Assembly (NCBI GenBank): GCA_021405325.1
Contig: QWII01000034.1
Span: 24,273-88,272, forward strand
DNA from: Caldilinea sp. CFX5
Lineage (GTDB): Bacteria > Chloroflexota > Anaerolineae > Caldilineales > Caldilineaceae
Length of the DNA: 64,000 nucleotides
Reading direction: 5' to 3'
Positions within the stretch are counted from its first letter, which is position 1. The number at the start of each line of letters is the position of its first letter. The notes beneath the pieces were generated by a model. The model had not been told where the DNA came from. It made no database searches and saw only the letters and a program-made list of their open reading frames with translations. Positions 26,025-37,600 of this stretch are shown piece after piece. Both the position numbers and the translations under genes were made by a program.

Positions 26025-29000
26025 ATGGTTTCTTACCGCAGGACGGGCCAGCGCACCTTTTGGCTCGCTCTCTTTTTGCTACTCGTCATAAGCTTGTTTT
26101 GGGTGTGGACGCAAGCCTCAGCCGCACAGACTACCCCAACGGCTTCCCTTGGTGCAATGCCGGCGGCCATTGACCCGCCGCTGGCCTACGCGCCGGGCGT
26201 TGTAATCGTCAAAGTGAAACCGGGCGTCCGCTTGGCGACGAAGCCAGGAATAGTAACCGGCAATGCACTGGTCAGTGCAAACAATTCTGACTTGGCGCCG
26301 GTTTTACAGGCAAGCGGGGTGCGCGGCGCCGAATCCCTCTTTACTGCCGGTGGGGCAGAGACAGCCCGCGTTGCTGGGGTTGACAATCCACTGGCGCGCA
26401 TCTATCGGCTGCACCTGGCTGCTGATGCCAACGTATCTACCGCTGTAGAGCTATTGCGCACCAGTGCTGCTGTGGAATACGCCGAACCCGATTACCTGGC
26501 TCAGGCCGCGCTCATCCCCAATGACCCGATGTGGGGCAACCAATGGGCCTTGAGCAAGATCAATGCGCCCGCAGCCTGGGATGTGACCCAAGGAGCCGCC
26601 ACGACCATCATCGCCCTGATTGATTCAGGCATCGATCCGGCTCATCCCGATCTGGTCGGCAAACTCTGGCAAAATGATGATATTGCGGGCAATGGGATCG
26701 ACGACGACCAAAATGGCAAGATTGACGATAGCAACGGCTGGAATTTCGTCACCGAAGCCAACAATGTCGCCGATTTGAATGGACATGGCACCCAAGTGGC
26801 CGGCGTGGCGGGCGCCAGCACTAACAATGGGCTGGGGGTGGCTGGTCTTTGCTGGCACTGTCCGCTCATGCCGGTGGTTGCCATGCAGGCCAACGGAGTC
26901 GCCAACTACTCGACGATTGCCAATGCGGTTGTCTATGCCGCGGCTAATGGCGCCTCGGTCATCAATCTCTCGCTAGGCGGTTATGCTGATTCGAGCCTGC
27001 TGCGCGAAGCAATTCGGGAAGCTGCCACGACGGCTGTGATTGTCGCTGCCGCCGGCAATGATGATAGTGTCACCCCCTTCTACCCGGCTGCCTACCCTGA
27101 GGTGATCGCCGTGGCGGCAACCGGGGCCACGGATCAAAAAGCGATCTTCTCCAACTATGGCCCGTGGGTTGATCTGGCCGCACCCGGCGAATTGATTCAG
27201 ACGACCACCATCAGTGATTACACGGCGTCCAGCGGCACCAGCGTGGCTACGCCCTTGGTGGCCGGTGTGGCCGGCCTGCTAAAGAGTCACCATCCTGATT
27301 GGTCGCCGGCGCTGATTACCTGGCAACTCTTAAACACAGGAGCGCCGGTGGACGGCATGAATCCAACCTATGCCGGTCAACTAGGGCATGGCCGCCTGGA
27401 TGCCGGCGCCGCCTTGACGCAACCGCCCCAAGCGCGTGTTCAGGTTACGGGGTACACGGTCGATGGTCAGAGCAATGGGCGACCGACGCCGGGCCAAAGT
27501 TTTCCCCTGGCGCTGACGCTGCGGAACATCTGGATGCCTGCGCAAAGTCTGGTCGGCTCAGTAACCACCACTGACCCCTATGTGACGATTGGTGATCCGC
27601 AAGGCGTATTTGGCGACATTGGGCCAGGTGCGACAGGACAGAACAACAGTGATCCTTTTGTCGTGACATTGCAGCCGAATACGCCCTACAATCGGGTGCT
27701 ACCCTTGACGCTCACCCTGACCGGGGCCAATGGCTACACAACCACGGCTCCCTTTACGCTGCAAGTGCGCACCGCGGTCGAGACATTGGGTAACACCCAG
27801 TACACACAGAATACAACGTGGACGAGTGATAAAACCTATGTCCTCAACGGCGCCGTAATCGTGGGGCAGGGTATCACGTTGACGATCCAACCGGGGGCAG
27901 TGATCAAGGCGAATTCAGGTAAGTTCATACGTGTGGATGGAACATTAATTGCACGAGGAACGCAGCAGAATCCAATTGTCTTCACCACAAATGCCACGAA
28001 TTATGATTCCTGGAATGGCCTATCCTTTACTGATACCGCCATTTCGGCGAGTTTTGATACGAATAACAATTATGTCGGTGGGAGTATCTTACAACATGTT
28101 GAAATATCTTATGCAAACCTAGGTGTGAGTCTTAGCACGCGTACCCCGTATATTGCTGATAGCCTCTTCCACAAAAACGGTAATGGGATTCGCAAAAACG
28201 ATGGTGATAGTGCGTTTTTCAAAATTGAGCATAACACATTTAGTGAAAACACTATCGCTGTAAGTATGAGTGGTGGGCATCCCTTCATCGCCCACAACAC
28301 TTTTACCAGAAACACAAACTTTGTTACGGCTAGTGGTATTGCTGGCAGTGGTTCGCCTCAAATTGTAGACAATATCTTTATTGATGAAAGAGGGGCCGCC
28401 GTTATTAATTTGGAAGGTACACCTACTGTGCGCCGCAATCGTATCATAGATAGTTCTGGTGGTGTTACACTCAGGAACTTACAAGCAGTTGATGTTGAAA
28501 ACAATGTAATTGTTAACAATCGACCTTACTGTTTGGCCTCACCTTGTTCCACTACCGGATGGCCAGTTCTCTGGATCGATGTTCAAGGTTCCGCGGGGCC
28601 AGGGGTTCAAAATAATACTATTATCAACAATCGTACATATGGCTTACAGCTAAGTGGACCAGGAGCCAGCAGTGTACAGGTTGCTTATAACAACCTATTT
28701 AACAACCAAACATATGATTTATATTTAGATCGGAGTTTGCCAAATGTGATGGTCAACGCCACTAACAACTTCTGGCATGTGGATGCCTCGGCCATTGCCG
28801 GACGCATCCACGATTGCACCTTTGATGAAAATGGTTGTGGTTCACCCAGTTCAACGTTGGGCAAAGCCCAGTATGATCCACCACTGACCGAACCGAGTCA
28901 GAATGCACCCGCCTTCGTTCGTCGCACAACCATGAATCCTGATCCAGTCGGCCTTAACCAGAGCGGTATAATGACGATCGATTTTAGCCGACCCATGCTC

Positions 29001-30947
29001 ACAGAGACAATGCCGCTGGTGAGCTTTCATGACGCCCGTCGTGGAACGCAAGAGGTAATGGGCGCCGTAGCCAATGTCATGGCTAAAGATGCGGTTGGCC
29101 GTATGTGGTTTGGTGGCGGGAAGGGCGCGCTGATGTTTGATGGGCGCAAGTGGTATACCTACACGATGAGCAATTCCGGCATTGCCTCAAATCAGATTGA
29201 TACGATTTACGGCGCCGCGAATGGTGATGTTTGGTTTGCCAATGTGTTTCCTTCTGTTCCGCACCACCTGGCGCCGCTCAGTCGTTTGCGTGGTCCTACG
29301 TGGCTTACCTATACCAATTTTGGGGAAATTTCATTGGGCAGTATTCGTGTTATCGGCGAAGATGGGCTGGCTGGGCTATGGCTTGCTGACGGCCAACCAG
29401 GGGTTGTTCACTTTGACGGGGGAAACGGGCGCCGCTATACAACGGCTGATGGCTTGGGCTATAACAGGGTTACTGCAATCACCAACGACAAAAATGGCAA
29501 TTCATGGTTTATTGTCGATGATAATGGCTCGGCAGAACGCAGCGGTATCACGCGGTTTGACGGTACAACTTGGCAGACCTATCGCACAGGAACGGATCTA
29601 CCAAGTCCCGCCAATTTAGGCCCGATCTTTGCTGATAGTCAAGGTCGGGTCTGGGTAAGCGTCCAGGATGCGATGGCTGCGACGCAAGGTGGCAAGCCTG
29701 TTGGCATGTTTAGCAATAACGCCTGGACCTTCTTTGGGAGCGCCGAAACCAGCGGCTTGGTGGGGTGTGGAGCTTACGCCTTTACGGAAACCCCTGCTGG
29801 GGACATTCAAATAGCGCTCTGTGATCGCGTTGTCACCTTCAAGGAGGGTGTTTGGGCAACTACCAATCGTTCATCTACCGTTGGCTCAGCAGTCTTGTTC
29901 GATGCCTATAATCATCTATGGAGCAGTAGTAACGGCTTGCGCATTCTCTGGCATGGCTTGGATTATCCTTTTGATGCCGGTCAATGGCTATCACCCACAC
30001 GCTACCAAAGCAGCTATAACTTCACTGCCCTTATACCGCAAGGCATTTATGCGGTGTCTGTTAGTGGCGCCATCGGAACGGACGGTATGGAAGCCGTTCC
30101 CGACGCGGCTGACACCTTCCGCGTTGACTTTGGCATTGCCGCCAACCCCGTTCCACCCTTTGCGCCAGCCATTACAGCCGAAAACAACGGTACGCTGACG
30201 ACGATCACCGCCCATTGGCGCACCGACAGTCCAGATGTTGATCACTATCGTTATGCCATCGGTACGACGCCGGGCGCACGCAATGTCGTCGGCTGGACCT
30301 ATCTGACAACCAATCGCATGATGCGTACTGATTTGGCGCTGATTCAGGGACAGCCCTATTACGTGAGCGTACAGGCGCGCAACAAGTTTGGCCTTTGGAG
30401 TGCGTCTGGGGTGAGCAACCAGGTTATCGGTGGTGTGGTTACGACCTTGCCAACCCCCACTACACCACCGCCGGGCGGGCCAACAGCAACCCCGGCCGGT
30501 GAGACCCCAACGCCGACACCGACACCTTTGGGCGGAACACCAGTGTTAACGCCAACCATGACCATGACCCCAATACCATCGCAAAGCTTGAATGCCATCG
30601 GTGAAACCAGCGGGGCGCCGGGGAGTCGGTTTATCTTTACCGGCAGTGGTTTTTCCCCCAACACAGAACTGCCCGTTGTCGTGACGCCCCAGGATGCCGC
30701 GGTGGCTGCCGGCCCCCTGGTCATGGTGGGGGTTGTGACCACCGATGCCAATGGCAACTTCACGCTCACCCTGCAGACCGACGCTACGCTGCCCGCGGGC
30801 CGCTACCAGTTGACCGTTGGCGCCACCCAGCAAGCGATCAGTGCGTTTGAAATAAACCCGACCGCGCCGCTGCGGCAACCGACCGTCATCGGCGTTTTCA
30901 TCACCACGGCCAAGCAGCTTTATTTGCCTCTGGTCAGCAGGCAGTAA
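26025..30947 (+). CDS. Exported subtilisin-like (S8) serine protease with beta-helix, propeller and YLP C-terminus
   Basis: 1640 residues from the ATG at 26025 (GGAG 9 nt upstream); the frame is open earlier through the preceding hairpin. Signal peptide 1-35, then a propeptide-like part. S8 catalytic triad: Asp near 200 (IALIDSGID), His near 254 (NGHGTQVAGVAG), Ser near 406 (SGTSVATPLVAG). Next a right-handed beta-helix (about 618-912), a two-component-regulator-like propeller (about 1008-1312, MWFGGG, GDVWFAN, GNSWFIVDDNG), an Fn3-like domain, a Pro/Thr linker (about 1475-1512) and a C-terminal beta module ending LYLPLVSRQ. The beta-helix section is visibly more AT-rich than its neighbours. 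The role is probably extracellular protein degradation. Confidence 0.88.
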   Translation: MVSYRRTGQRTFWLALFLLLVISLFWVWTQASAAQTTPTASLGAMPAAIDPPLAYAPGVVIVKVKPGVRLATKPGIVTGNALVSANNSDLAPVLQASGVRGAESLFTAGGAETARVAGVDNPLARIYRLHLAADANVSTAVELLRTSAAVEYAEPDYLAQAALIPNDPMWGNQWALSKINAPAAWDVTQGAATTIIALIDSGIDPAHPDLVGKLWQNDDIAGNGIDDDQNGKIDDSNGWNFVTEANNVADLNGHGTQVAGVAGASTNNGLGVAGLCWHCPLMPVVAMQANGVANYSTIANAVVYAAANGASVINLSLGGYADSSLLREAIREAATTAVIVAAAGNDDSVTPFYPAAYPEVIAVAATGATDQKAIFSNYGPWVDLAAPGELIQTTTISDYTASSGTSVATPLVAGVAGLLKSHHPDWSPALITWQLLNTGAPVDGMNPTYAGQLGHGRLDAGAALTQPPQARVQVTGYTVDGQSNGRPTPGQSFPLALTLRNIWMPAQSLVGSVTTTDPYVTIGDPQGVFGDIGPGATGQNNSDPFVVTLQPNTPYNRVLPLTLTLTGANGYTTTAPFTLQVRTAVETLGNTQYTQNTTWTSDKTYVLNGAVIVGQGITLTIQPGAVIKANSGKFIRVDGTLIARGTQQNPIVFTTNATNYDSWNGLSFTDTAISASFDTNNNYVGGSILQHVEISYANLGVSLSTRTPYIADSLFHKNGNGIRKNDGDSAFFKIEHNTFSENTIAVSMSGGHPFIAHNTFTRNTNFVTASGIAGSGSPQIVDNIFIDERGAAVINLEGTPTVRRNRIIDSSGGVTLRNLQAVDVENNVIVNNRPYCLASPCSTTGWPVLWIDVQGSAGPGVQNNTIINNRTYGLQLSGPGASSVQVAYNNLFNNQTYDLYLDRSLPNVMVNATNNFWHVDASAIAGRIHDCTFDENGCGSPSSTLGKAQYDPPLTEPSQNAPAFVRRTTMNPDPVGLNQSGIMTIDFSRPMLTETMPLVSFHDARRGTQEVMGAVANVMAKDAVGRMWFGGGKGALMFDGRKWYTYTMSNSGIASNQIDTIYGAANGDVWFANVFPSVPHHLAPLSRLRGPTWLTYTNFGEISLGSIRVIGEDGLAGLWLADGQPGVVHFDGGNGRRYTTADGLGYNRVTAITNDKNGNSWFIVDDNGSAERSGITRFDGTTWQTYRTGTDLPSPANLGPIFADSQGRVWVSVQDAMAATQGGKPVGMFSNNAWTFFGSAETSGLVGCGAYAFTETPAGDIQIALCDRVVTFKEGVWATTNRSSTVGSAVLFDAYNHLWSSSNGLRILWHGLDYPFDAGQWLSPTRYQSSYNFTALIPQGIYAVSVSGAIGTDGMEAVPDAADTFRVDFGIAANPVPPFAPAITAENNGTLTTITAHWRTDSPDVDHYRYAIGTTPGARNVVGWTYLTTNRMMRTDLALIQGQPYYVSVQARNKFGLWSASGVSNQVIGGVVTTLPTPTTPPPGGPTATPAGETPTPTPTPLGGTPVLTPTMTMTPIPSQSLNAIGETSGAPGSRFIFTGSGFSPNTELPVVVTPQDAAVAAGPLVMVGVVTTDANGNFTLTLQTDATLPAGRYQLTVGATQQAISAFEINPTAPLRQPTVIGVFITTAKQLYLPLVSRQ

Positions 30948-30959
30948 CAACGTTGCCGT

Positions 30960-30990
30960 CTTTGGGGTGACAAGTGTTGTCACCCCAAAG
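30960..30990 (+). terminator. Rho-independent terminator after the S8 protease gene
   Basis: Perfect 13-bp stem (30960-30972/30978-30990, CTTTGGGGTGACA) with a 5-nt loop; the stem can extend outward with G-U pairs. A short run of T follows (31002-31006). Confidence 0.7.
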
Positions 30991-31052
30991 ATGGTAACGC
31001 GGTTTTTATAAATGAACTTTCTTTAACTGCATAGTTAGTTAGGAAACAACAG

Positions 31053-34000
31053 ATGACCATACGAAATTTGTTCTTGGCAACACGCTTGTTTCTCGGCCTC
31101 TTCCTCTGTAGCTTTGCTTGTCTGTTCTGGCAACCAGTTCAGGCGCAGCAGGCGCCTAATAGTACGGCTGCTGACAACCCAAGCGCCATTTTGCCTGACG
31201 CCGCAGCGCATGTTCCACGCTCACCCGCGGCATTGGGCGCGCCTGGTCTGAATTTTCACTATGTGCAACAGTTTGGTAAGACAGCCACCGGCTACATCGA
31301 GGATACAAATCATTTCTATGAAGTATGGGGCATTGCCAGTGATGGCGCCAATCTTTGGATTGCCGATGCTTGGGGGAACCGGGCGCTCAAATTTGATAGC
31401 AATGGAGGCTTCCTCCAACAGATCGGCAAAGCCAGTTTTCGTGAGGCAGTGGGGACATCGCTTGACTATCTCAGTGATATTGGGGTGGATCGCAATGGGA
31501 ATATTTGGATCGTGGATGGGAGCGCGACCCATGTGGTCAAATTCAATGCCAACGGCGAAAAGATCGGCGAATTGGGCAAAGCTTGGGAGAGTGGCGCCGA
31601 CAATGCTCACTTTTACAGCCCAATTGGCATCGCCTTTGATCAGGCTGGGAATATTTACATCAGTGATTCTGGGTTATGGGGCGAGTACGGCAATCATCGC
31701 ATCCAGATTTTCGACAGCACGGGCGCTTATCTCGCCACCATTGGCGAGACGGGCGTTGCAGGTTCAGATAACAATCATCTACGCAGCCCGCGCCGGATCG
31801 CAATTGCAGGCAGTCATCTCTACATTGCGGATTCAGGCAACCATCGCGTGCAGATTTTTGACATCACTACCCCAACTGCTACCACCTATGTGGCGACATT
31901 GGGCGTGACAGGCGAACCGGCAGATAACAACACCCACTTCAATTCGCCGGAAGGCGTAGGGGTGGATGCCAACTTTATTTATGTTGCTGACAGCCAGAAT
32001 CATAGAGTGCAGATCTTTCAGCGCACCACACGCAGCTATGTTGGCACGTTCGGCACCAGGGGAACTGGGACCAATCAGTTTGACTATCCCACGGATGTCG
32101 CGATCGATTCCGCCGGACGCATCTACGTCGCCGACGCCTGGAACAGACGGGTTCAGCAATTTAGCAACGGCCATTACCTGCGCACCTACGGCACAACGGA
32201 TGTCCCTTACCTGACTGACGGCAATCACTACAACGCCCCAACAGGGGTAGCGCTTGCCCGTGATGGAAGCATGTACATTGTCGAGGATCGCGGTTCGCGT
32301 TTGGTTAAGTTGAATGCAAATGGCCATCTACAATGGAGTGTTGGCACCCCCGGTGAATCGGGTGACGACAACCAACATTTTAACGGCCCCTACGATGTGG
32401 CGGTGGATAATGATGACCGCGTCTATGTGGTGGACACTTGGAACCATCGCGTGCAAATCTTTGCCGATAATGGCAGCTATGTGGCCACACTGGGCAACGG
32501 GCAAGGCAGCGGCAACGCGCAATTGAGCGCCCCGCGTGGCCTGGCGATCGGTAAAGACGGAACCATCTTCGTGGCGGACACTGAGAATGATCGTGTGCAG
32601 ATCTACAACGCCAACCGGAGCTACCTTCGCACCCTCGGCCAAACCGGTGTATCGGGCAGCGATAACAATCATTTTAATTATCCAGAGGATGTGGCTGTAG
32701 ATGCCAGTGGCAATATTTATGTGGCCGATCACTACAATCATCGTATCCAGGTCTTTGCCAGCAGCGGCGCCTATCTGCGCACAATCGGGGTCAGTGGCGA
32801 ATGTGGGCGGGACTTCGAGCATCTTTGTGATCCAATTGGCGTTGCCGTTGATTCCGAAGGGCGCACGTATGTGGCGGACGGCTGGGGATGGCGCGTACAA
32901 GTCTTCGACAAAAACGGCGCTTATCTCACCACGATTTCCCAGCGCGATAGCAATCATCCCCAAATGGATGGCCTTACGCTGGACAGTGACGGAGACCTTT
33001 ACCTGGTTGAATACTTGAATCATCGCATTCTTCAATATGCCTTGGGCAGCCCTGCCGGCTGGACGCAAACCAACCTCAACGGTTTTGGTCATCCTCAAAC
33101 CCGCGGCATCATGTCCTTGACTACGGCTCGCGGCATGCTCTATGCCAGTACTTCCGGTTGGGATGGCACGGGCGCACGACGACTTATGCGCTCTAACGAT
33201 GGCCGCAACTGGAGCGAGGCGATCGGCCGCAGCGCCGGCTCAGTTTATAACTACGAGTTCACCAAATTGGCTGAGTTCAAAGGAAACTTATATGTGGGTA
33301 CATCCCACTTTAACTGGGACAAACAGCAGACTGAAGGGGGTGAACTCTGGCGCAGCGCTGATGGTCTTAGTTGGACAGCCGTCGTAACTGGTGGCTTTGG
33401 CATCGCTGACAATGGGATTGTCGACAGCTTGCTTGTCTTTAATGACCACCTCTATGCCGCAACCTACCCCCTCTCCAATACACGTGGCTTTGACCTGTGG
33501 CGCAGCAGCACTGGCGATCTGCTCGACTGGACCCGAGTGATCACCAATGGCTTTGGCGATCCTAAAAATTGGACGTTGACTACGCTGGAAGTCTTTAGCA
33601 ATACGCTCTATGCCGGCAGCGCAAACGAGACTACTGGTGGTGAGTTGTGGCGCAGTCAGGATGGAAACGCATGGACACAGATTTATCTTGACGGTTTTGG
33701 TACAGCACAAAATGATATTGTTGGTTCTTTGGAAGTGTTCCGCGGCCAACTCTATGCCGGGTTGCGTAATCGAACGGCGGGCGGCGAAATTTGGCGTTCC
33801 GCCGACGGCAGCCAGTGGACCCGGGTGGTCAGCGGCGGGCTGGGCAATGTGAAGAATGGCCGTCCATACAACCTGACCAGTTACGCCGGTCATCTCTATG
33901 TGACCTTTGGCAACGAAGAGGAAGGGCTGGGCGTGTGGCGTTCTGCCGATGGCGTCAACTGGCAACTGATCAGCGCCGGCGGCTGGGGCGACAGCAACAA

Positions 34001-34574
34001 TACCTTCCCCGCCCCTGACCGAGCCGCGACGGTCTTTGGCGGTCAGCTTTATGTAGGGACGTGGAATGAAGCCAATGGCGGGGAACTGTGGCGTTACACC
34101 GCCGACAGCGTAACGCTCACCATTGCCAACTCAGCCCTGGCCCACACCCTGGTTTATACCGATGCTCAGGGCGATTTGACGCAAATCAACCTGCCGGCCG
34201 GCGCGGTTACCGGAACCATTGAGTTGCTTTACACGCCGATAGTTCCGGCTGCACCGCCCAGCGGCTTTGCTTTTGGCAACAGCGCCTTTTCGCTCACCGC
34301 CTACCGTGACAATCTACTGCAAAGCGGTTTCACCTTTTTGCAACCGGTACTCGTCACGATTGCGTATCGTGATGCCGATGTGGCTGGAATGGCCGAAGAT
34401 GAACTGCGCCTGCTGTGGTATAACCCGCAAACCCAAAGCTGGGAAGAGGCCGCGTGCGGCACCTATGATCACCAACCCGCACAAAACCGCCTCACCGTGC
34501 CAATTTGTCACTTGAGTCAATTTGGGTTGTTTGGCGAGCGGCAAGCGCTCTATTTGCCGGTGGTAAGGCGGTGA
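31053..34574 (+). CDS. Exported NHL-repeat propeller protein ending in a YLP motif
   Basis: 1173 residues with a signal peptide (1-34, ending in QPVQAQQ). Residues about 70-664 contain a dozen or so NHL repeats of the form 'P.GIAVD..GNIYVAD..NHRVQIF...G.Y...IG', giving one or two six-bladed propellers. Residues about 669-1016 are a second propeller with GGELWRSxDGxxW repeats as in exo-sialidase/BNR-like proteins. A C-terminal beta module (about 1030-1165: INLPAGAVTG, TIAYRD, SWEEAACGTYD, HLSQFGLFGE) precedes LYLPVVRR. NHL propellers usually bind proteins or other macromolecules; no catalytic residues are evident. It lies downstream of a terminator, so it probably has its own promoter. Confidence 0.82.
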   Translation: MTIRNLFLATRLFLGLFLCSFACLFWQPVQAQQAPNSTAADNPSAILPDAAAHVPRSPAALGAPGLNFHYVQQFGKTATGYIEDTNHFYEVWGIASDGANLWIADAWGNRALKFDSNGGFLQQIGKASFREAVGTSLDYLSDIGVDRNGNIWIVDGSATHVVKFNANGEKIGELGKAWESGADNAHFYSPIGIAFDQAGNIYISDSGLWGEYGNHRIQIFDSTGAYLATIGETGVAGSDNNHLRSPRRIAIAGSHLYIADSGNHRVQIFDITTPTATTYVATLGVTGEPADNNTHFNSPEGVGVDANFIYVADSQNHRVQIFQRTTRSYVGTFGTRGTGTNQFDYPTDVAIDSAGRIYVADAWNRRVQQFSNGHYLRTYGTTDVPYLTDGNHYNAPTGVALARDGSMYIVEDRGSRLVKLNANGHLQWSVGTPGESGDDNQHFNGPYDVAVDNDDRVYVVDTWNHRVQIFADNGSYVATLGNGQGSGNAQLSAPRGLAIGKDGTIFVADTENDRVQIYNANRSYLRTLGQTGVSGSDNNHFNYPEDVAVDASGNIYVADHYNHRIQVFASSGAYLRTIGVSGECGRDFEHLCDPIGVAVDSEGRTYVADGWGWRVQVFDKNGAYLTTISQRDSNHPQMDGLTLDSDGDLYLVEYLNHRILQYALGSPAGWTQTNLNGFGHPQTRGIMSLTTARGMLYASTSGWDGTGARRLMRSNDGRNWSEAIGRSAGSVYNYEFTKLAEFKGNLYVGTSHFNWDKQQTEGGELWRSADGLSWTAVVTGGFGIADNGIVDSLLVFNDHLYAATYPLSNTRGFDLWRSSTGDLLDWTRVITNGFGDPKNWTLTTLEVFSNTLYAGSANETTGGELWRSQDGNAWTQIYLDGFGTAQNDIVGSLEVFRGQLYAGLRNRTAGGEIWRSADGSQWTRVVSGGLGNVKNGRPYNLTSYAGHLYVTFGNEEEGLGVWRSADGVNWQLISAGGWGDSNNTFPAPDRAATVFGGQLYVGTWNEANGGELWRYTADSVTLTIANSALAHTLVYTDAQGDLTQINLPAGAVTGTIELLYTPIVPAAPPSGFAFGNSAFSLTAYRDNLLQSGFTFLQPVLVTIAYRDADVAGMAEDELRLLWYNPQTQSWEEAACGTYDHQPAQNRLTVPICHLSQFGLFGERQALYLPVVRR

Positions 34575-34611
34575 TAGTAACCCAGGTATTGCTTGTTAAT
34601 AAATGAAAAAG

Positions 34612-34642
34612 GGATGCAGTTTTTGCTCTTAAAACTGCATCC
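34612..34642. terminator. 12-bp hairpin between NHL and M23 genes
   Basis: Perfect arms 34612-34623 and 34631-34642 (GGATGCAGTTTT) with a 7-nt loop. There is no T run on the plus strand downstream; an A run precedes it. Possibly an attenuator or processing site. Confidence 0.55.
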
Positions 34643-34672
34643 TAACGATTGCACATCCTATGGGGGTTACAA

Positions 34673-37600
34673 ATGACACTTAGTCGTAACTTTATGAGAG
34701 TTCTGTTAATTTGCCTTATTTCATTAGTGCTGTTTGAAATTTCATATGCAGCGCGCAAAGATAATCATTCTAGCCACAACTTCCATGACATTAATCTCTT
34801 AGAAAACATTGGTATGCCAAATGATGAATCTGAATGGTTAAGTTTCGCCGATCAAAAACTCCAGATTACATTTCAATACCCTGCCGATTGGTATCTGTTC
34901 GAGGACTCGACCTTTCGCTCTCCACAGCCAGTGTCAGGTGCAGCAGAACGCCGAGCAATCGTAACAAATTTCAAAGACCCTCTTTCGATTGACATAGTTC
35001 CCGAATCAGCTTGTTGGTTAGAGGTTTTTGTTAATGATGCACCTATTGGACAAAATTATTCGCTTGCAAGTGCGATTGGCAAAAGACCCGATCAAAGCGA
35101 AACAGCTACTCTTAGGAATGGCTTAGTTGGTTATCGATTGCGATATGGCTCACTTGATATAGATCAACATAACTATACTGAGTTATTCCTACCCTATGAT
35201 CAAGGAACGCTGATTTTTGTATATTGGTCGAAATCTTCAACCAATGTACAAACTTGTGAAATAGTCTTTGCTAGTATTCTTGATTCTTTGGAGGTTCTAC
35301 AGATCAATAATGTCTTCTCTGCGGATATCCTTTCTACCAATACTGATTCTATCGAAATTCCAAGTTTTATACCTAAGACGCTGGAACTCCCTCTAGCCGG
35401 ACCACATTTAGTGCAACAAGGTTGGCACTATGATTTCACAACCGCGCCTCATAAAGGAATTGACTATCGAGGAGAAACCTGGCAATCCTTTGATGTATTG
35501 GCTGCAGCAGCAGGAGATGCAAAATATATCCATAGCGACTCCTGGGGACATACGGTTATTATAAAACACACCGTTAGTTTTGAAAGCAGCAACCGTATTT
35601 ACTATACACTGTACGCCCATTTGGATACATGGAATGTACCTAGCAACGGTCAATGGCAGCGTGTCTATGCCTCAGAAAAAATTGGCACGTCTGGAATATC
35701 GGGTAAAGCCAATGGATATAATCATTTGCACTTTGAGGTTTCTTTTGATAGCTATGGTTCAAATCGTTTTGATCCTTATGCATTGTGGAATGTTGCTAAA
35801 TATTACCCAAGTGGAGGTGCGTTCACCGGGTATGGTCCAAATCATATTTGGCTTTATGAAGATGCTGCATCCAATGTAGGGGTTACACTCTTTGAAGAAC
35901 CTAACTTTAAAGGGCATAGTCTTACTTTGACCACACATGACCTCGATCTATGTGATAACCCGCTAGGTCACAATCAACCGGCAGTGGTTCCTTGTTTTAC
36001 TGCGCCCAGTTGGACTGACAATGCTTCATCAATCAAAGTTGCTCCTGGTTGGAATGCACGTTTACACAAACACAATGAAGCAGACGCAGTAAAGTGGGGG
36101 GATGATGCAACAAAGGGTTTATCGTGTAACTCTGACATTTCAGATTTTAGGACAGTTACCTTTCCTGACGGAACACCGCTTGATCAAAACGTATCCCGAA
36201 TTTATGTTTGGCGATGTGGTGGATTAAATTCTTTGGTTCAACCTGCAAGTTATTATACGGACCAAGATCCATGCAAGCCTGATACATCGACTTATCCTAC
36301 TGCTGACAAAGCTCAATTCAATAACAAAGAATTTCCCGCTGATACCTACATCGCCACCCCCAATCAATCCCTCAATAAAATGTGGGAACTTCGCAACACG
36401 GGATCGACGACTTGGGGCAGCGGCTACCAACTTGTCTTCTTGGGCGGGGACCAAATGGGCGCGCCGAAGAGTGTCAATGTGCCGACAACAGCGCCCAATA
36501 GTACAGTCCAGCTAACTGTACCCATTGTTGCTCCAGCACAGCCGGGGACTTATCGTGGCAACTGGCAACTGCGCAACCCGCAAGGCACCTATTTTGGTGA
36601 AAAGATCTGGGTGCAGTTGACGATTGCTGACCCCAATAGCAATACCGTCGAGCCGTCAGGTAATCTACCCTCGCTTGAGCTTACTTGTCTTGAATGCCCG
36701 ACAACCTTGGGGACAGGCGAGTTATTCCGCCCGAAAATTCGTGTCAAGGTCAATAGTGGCGATCTGCTGGCCTCGCGTGGCGATATGTTGCGCAACACGG
36801 ATAACAACCTGTTTGGCGCCTTTCCCCATGTGGCGGTCGAAGGCAGTATTAGAGAGGGACAAAGCTATGATTTTGTCTTTTATGCTGATCATCCATTCGT
36901 TGCACCAACAACGCCCGCTATCTATACAAGCAAATGGCGCATCTGGCGCGATGGTGGCTATGTTGGGCCGGAGGTAACGATCCGTTTTGAGGCCAAGCCA
37001 GCGGCGCCCCCCAACCTTCAGCCCAATCCTCCCCGCCTTACTGGTCCTGGCGATTGGGCCGTCTACCAAGGGAATAGCGGTATTCAGCTTGCTGTTCAAA
37101 ACGCCGGCGATCCCGATGGTGATGCCATTACGAGTTACTATTTTGAAATCTTTGAGAGTGCGCAAAATGCCAATAGCGGTTGGATTAACGCGAATAGTTG
37201 GACACCCCCTGCTACGTTGGGCTTTAACAACTATCAATGGCGCGCCAAAGTACGTGATGGCCGCGGGGGCGAGAGCGCCTGGAGCAACCAGGTTTGGCAC
37301 TTTACGATTCTCAATTCCGCCCTGCAGATTAGTGACTTCCATGCGGAAACTTGTCGAATCCCTTGGGGCGGCGCTGAAAAAATTTGTTTTTGCGCCACCA
37401 CGAATGCCGGCACGTTGAAATTGCAAATTAATACAGCCAATGATGGTTCGGCCAGTGGGGATTGGCATACAATTAACGAATTAGGTACGCCTAATTACAA
37501 CTGTGCAAGCGATAATGATCGACCACCGAATCTTGATCCCTTTGGTTATCTTTCCGGCAGTCACAAGGTGCGTCTATATGCCCGTGGCGCCGGTGGCTGG

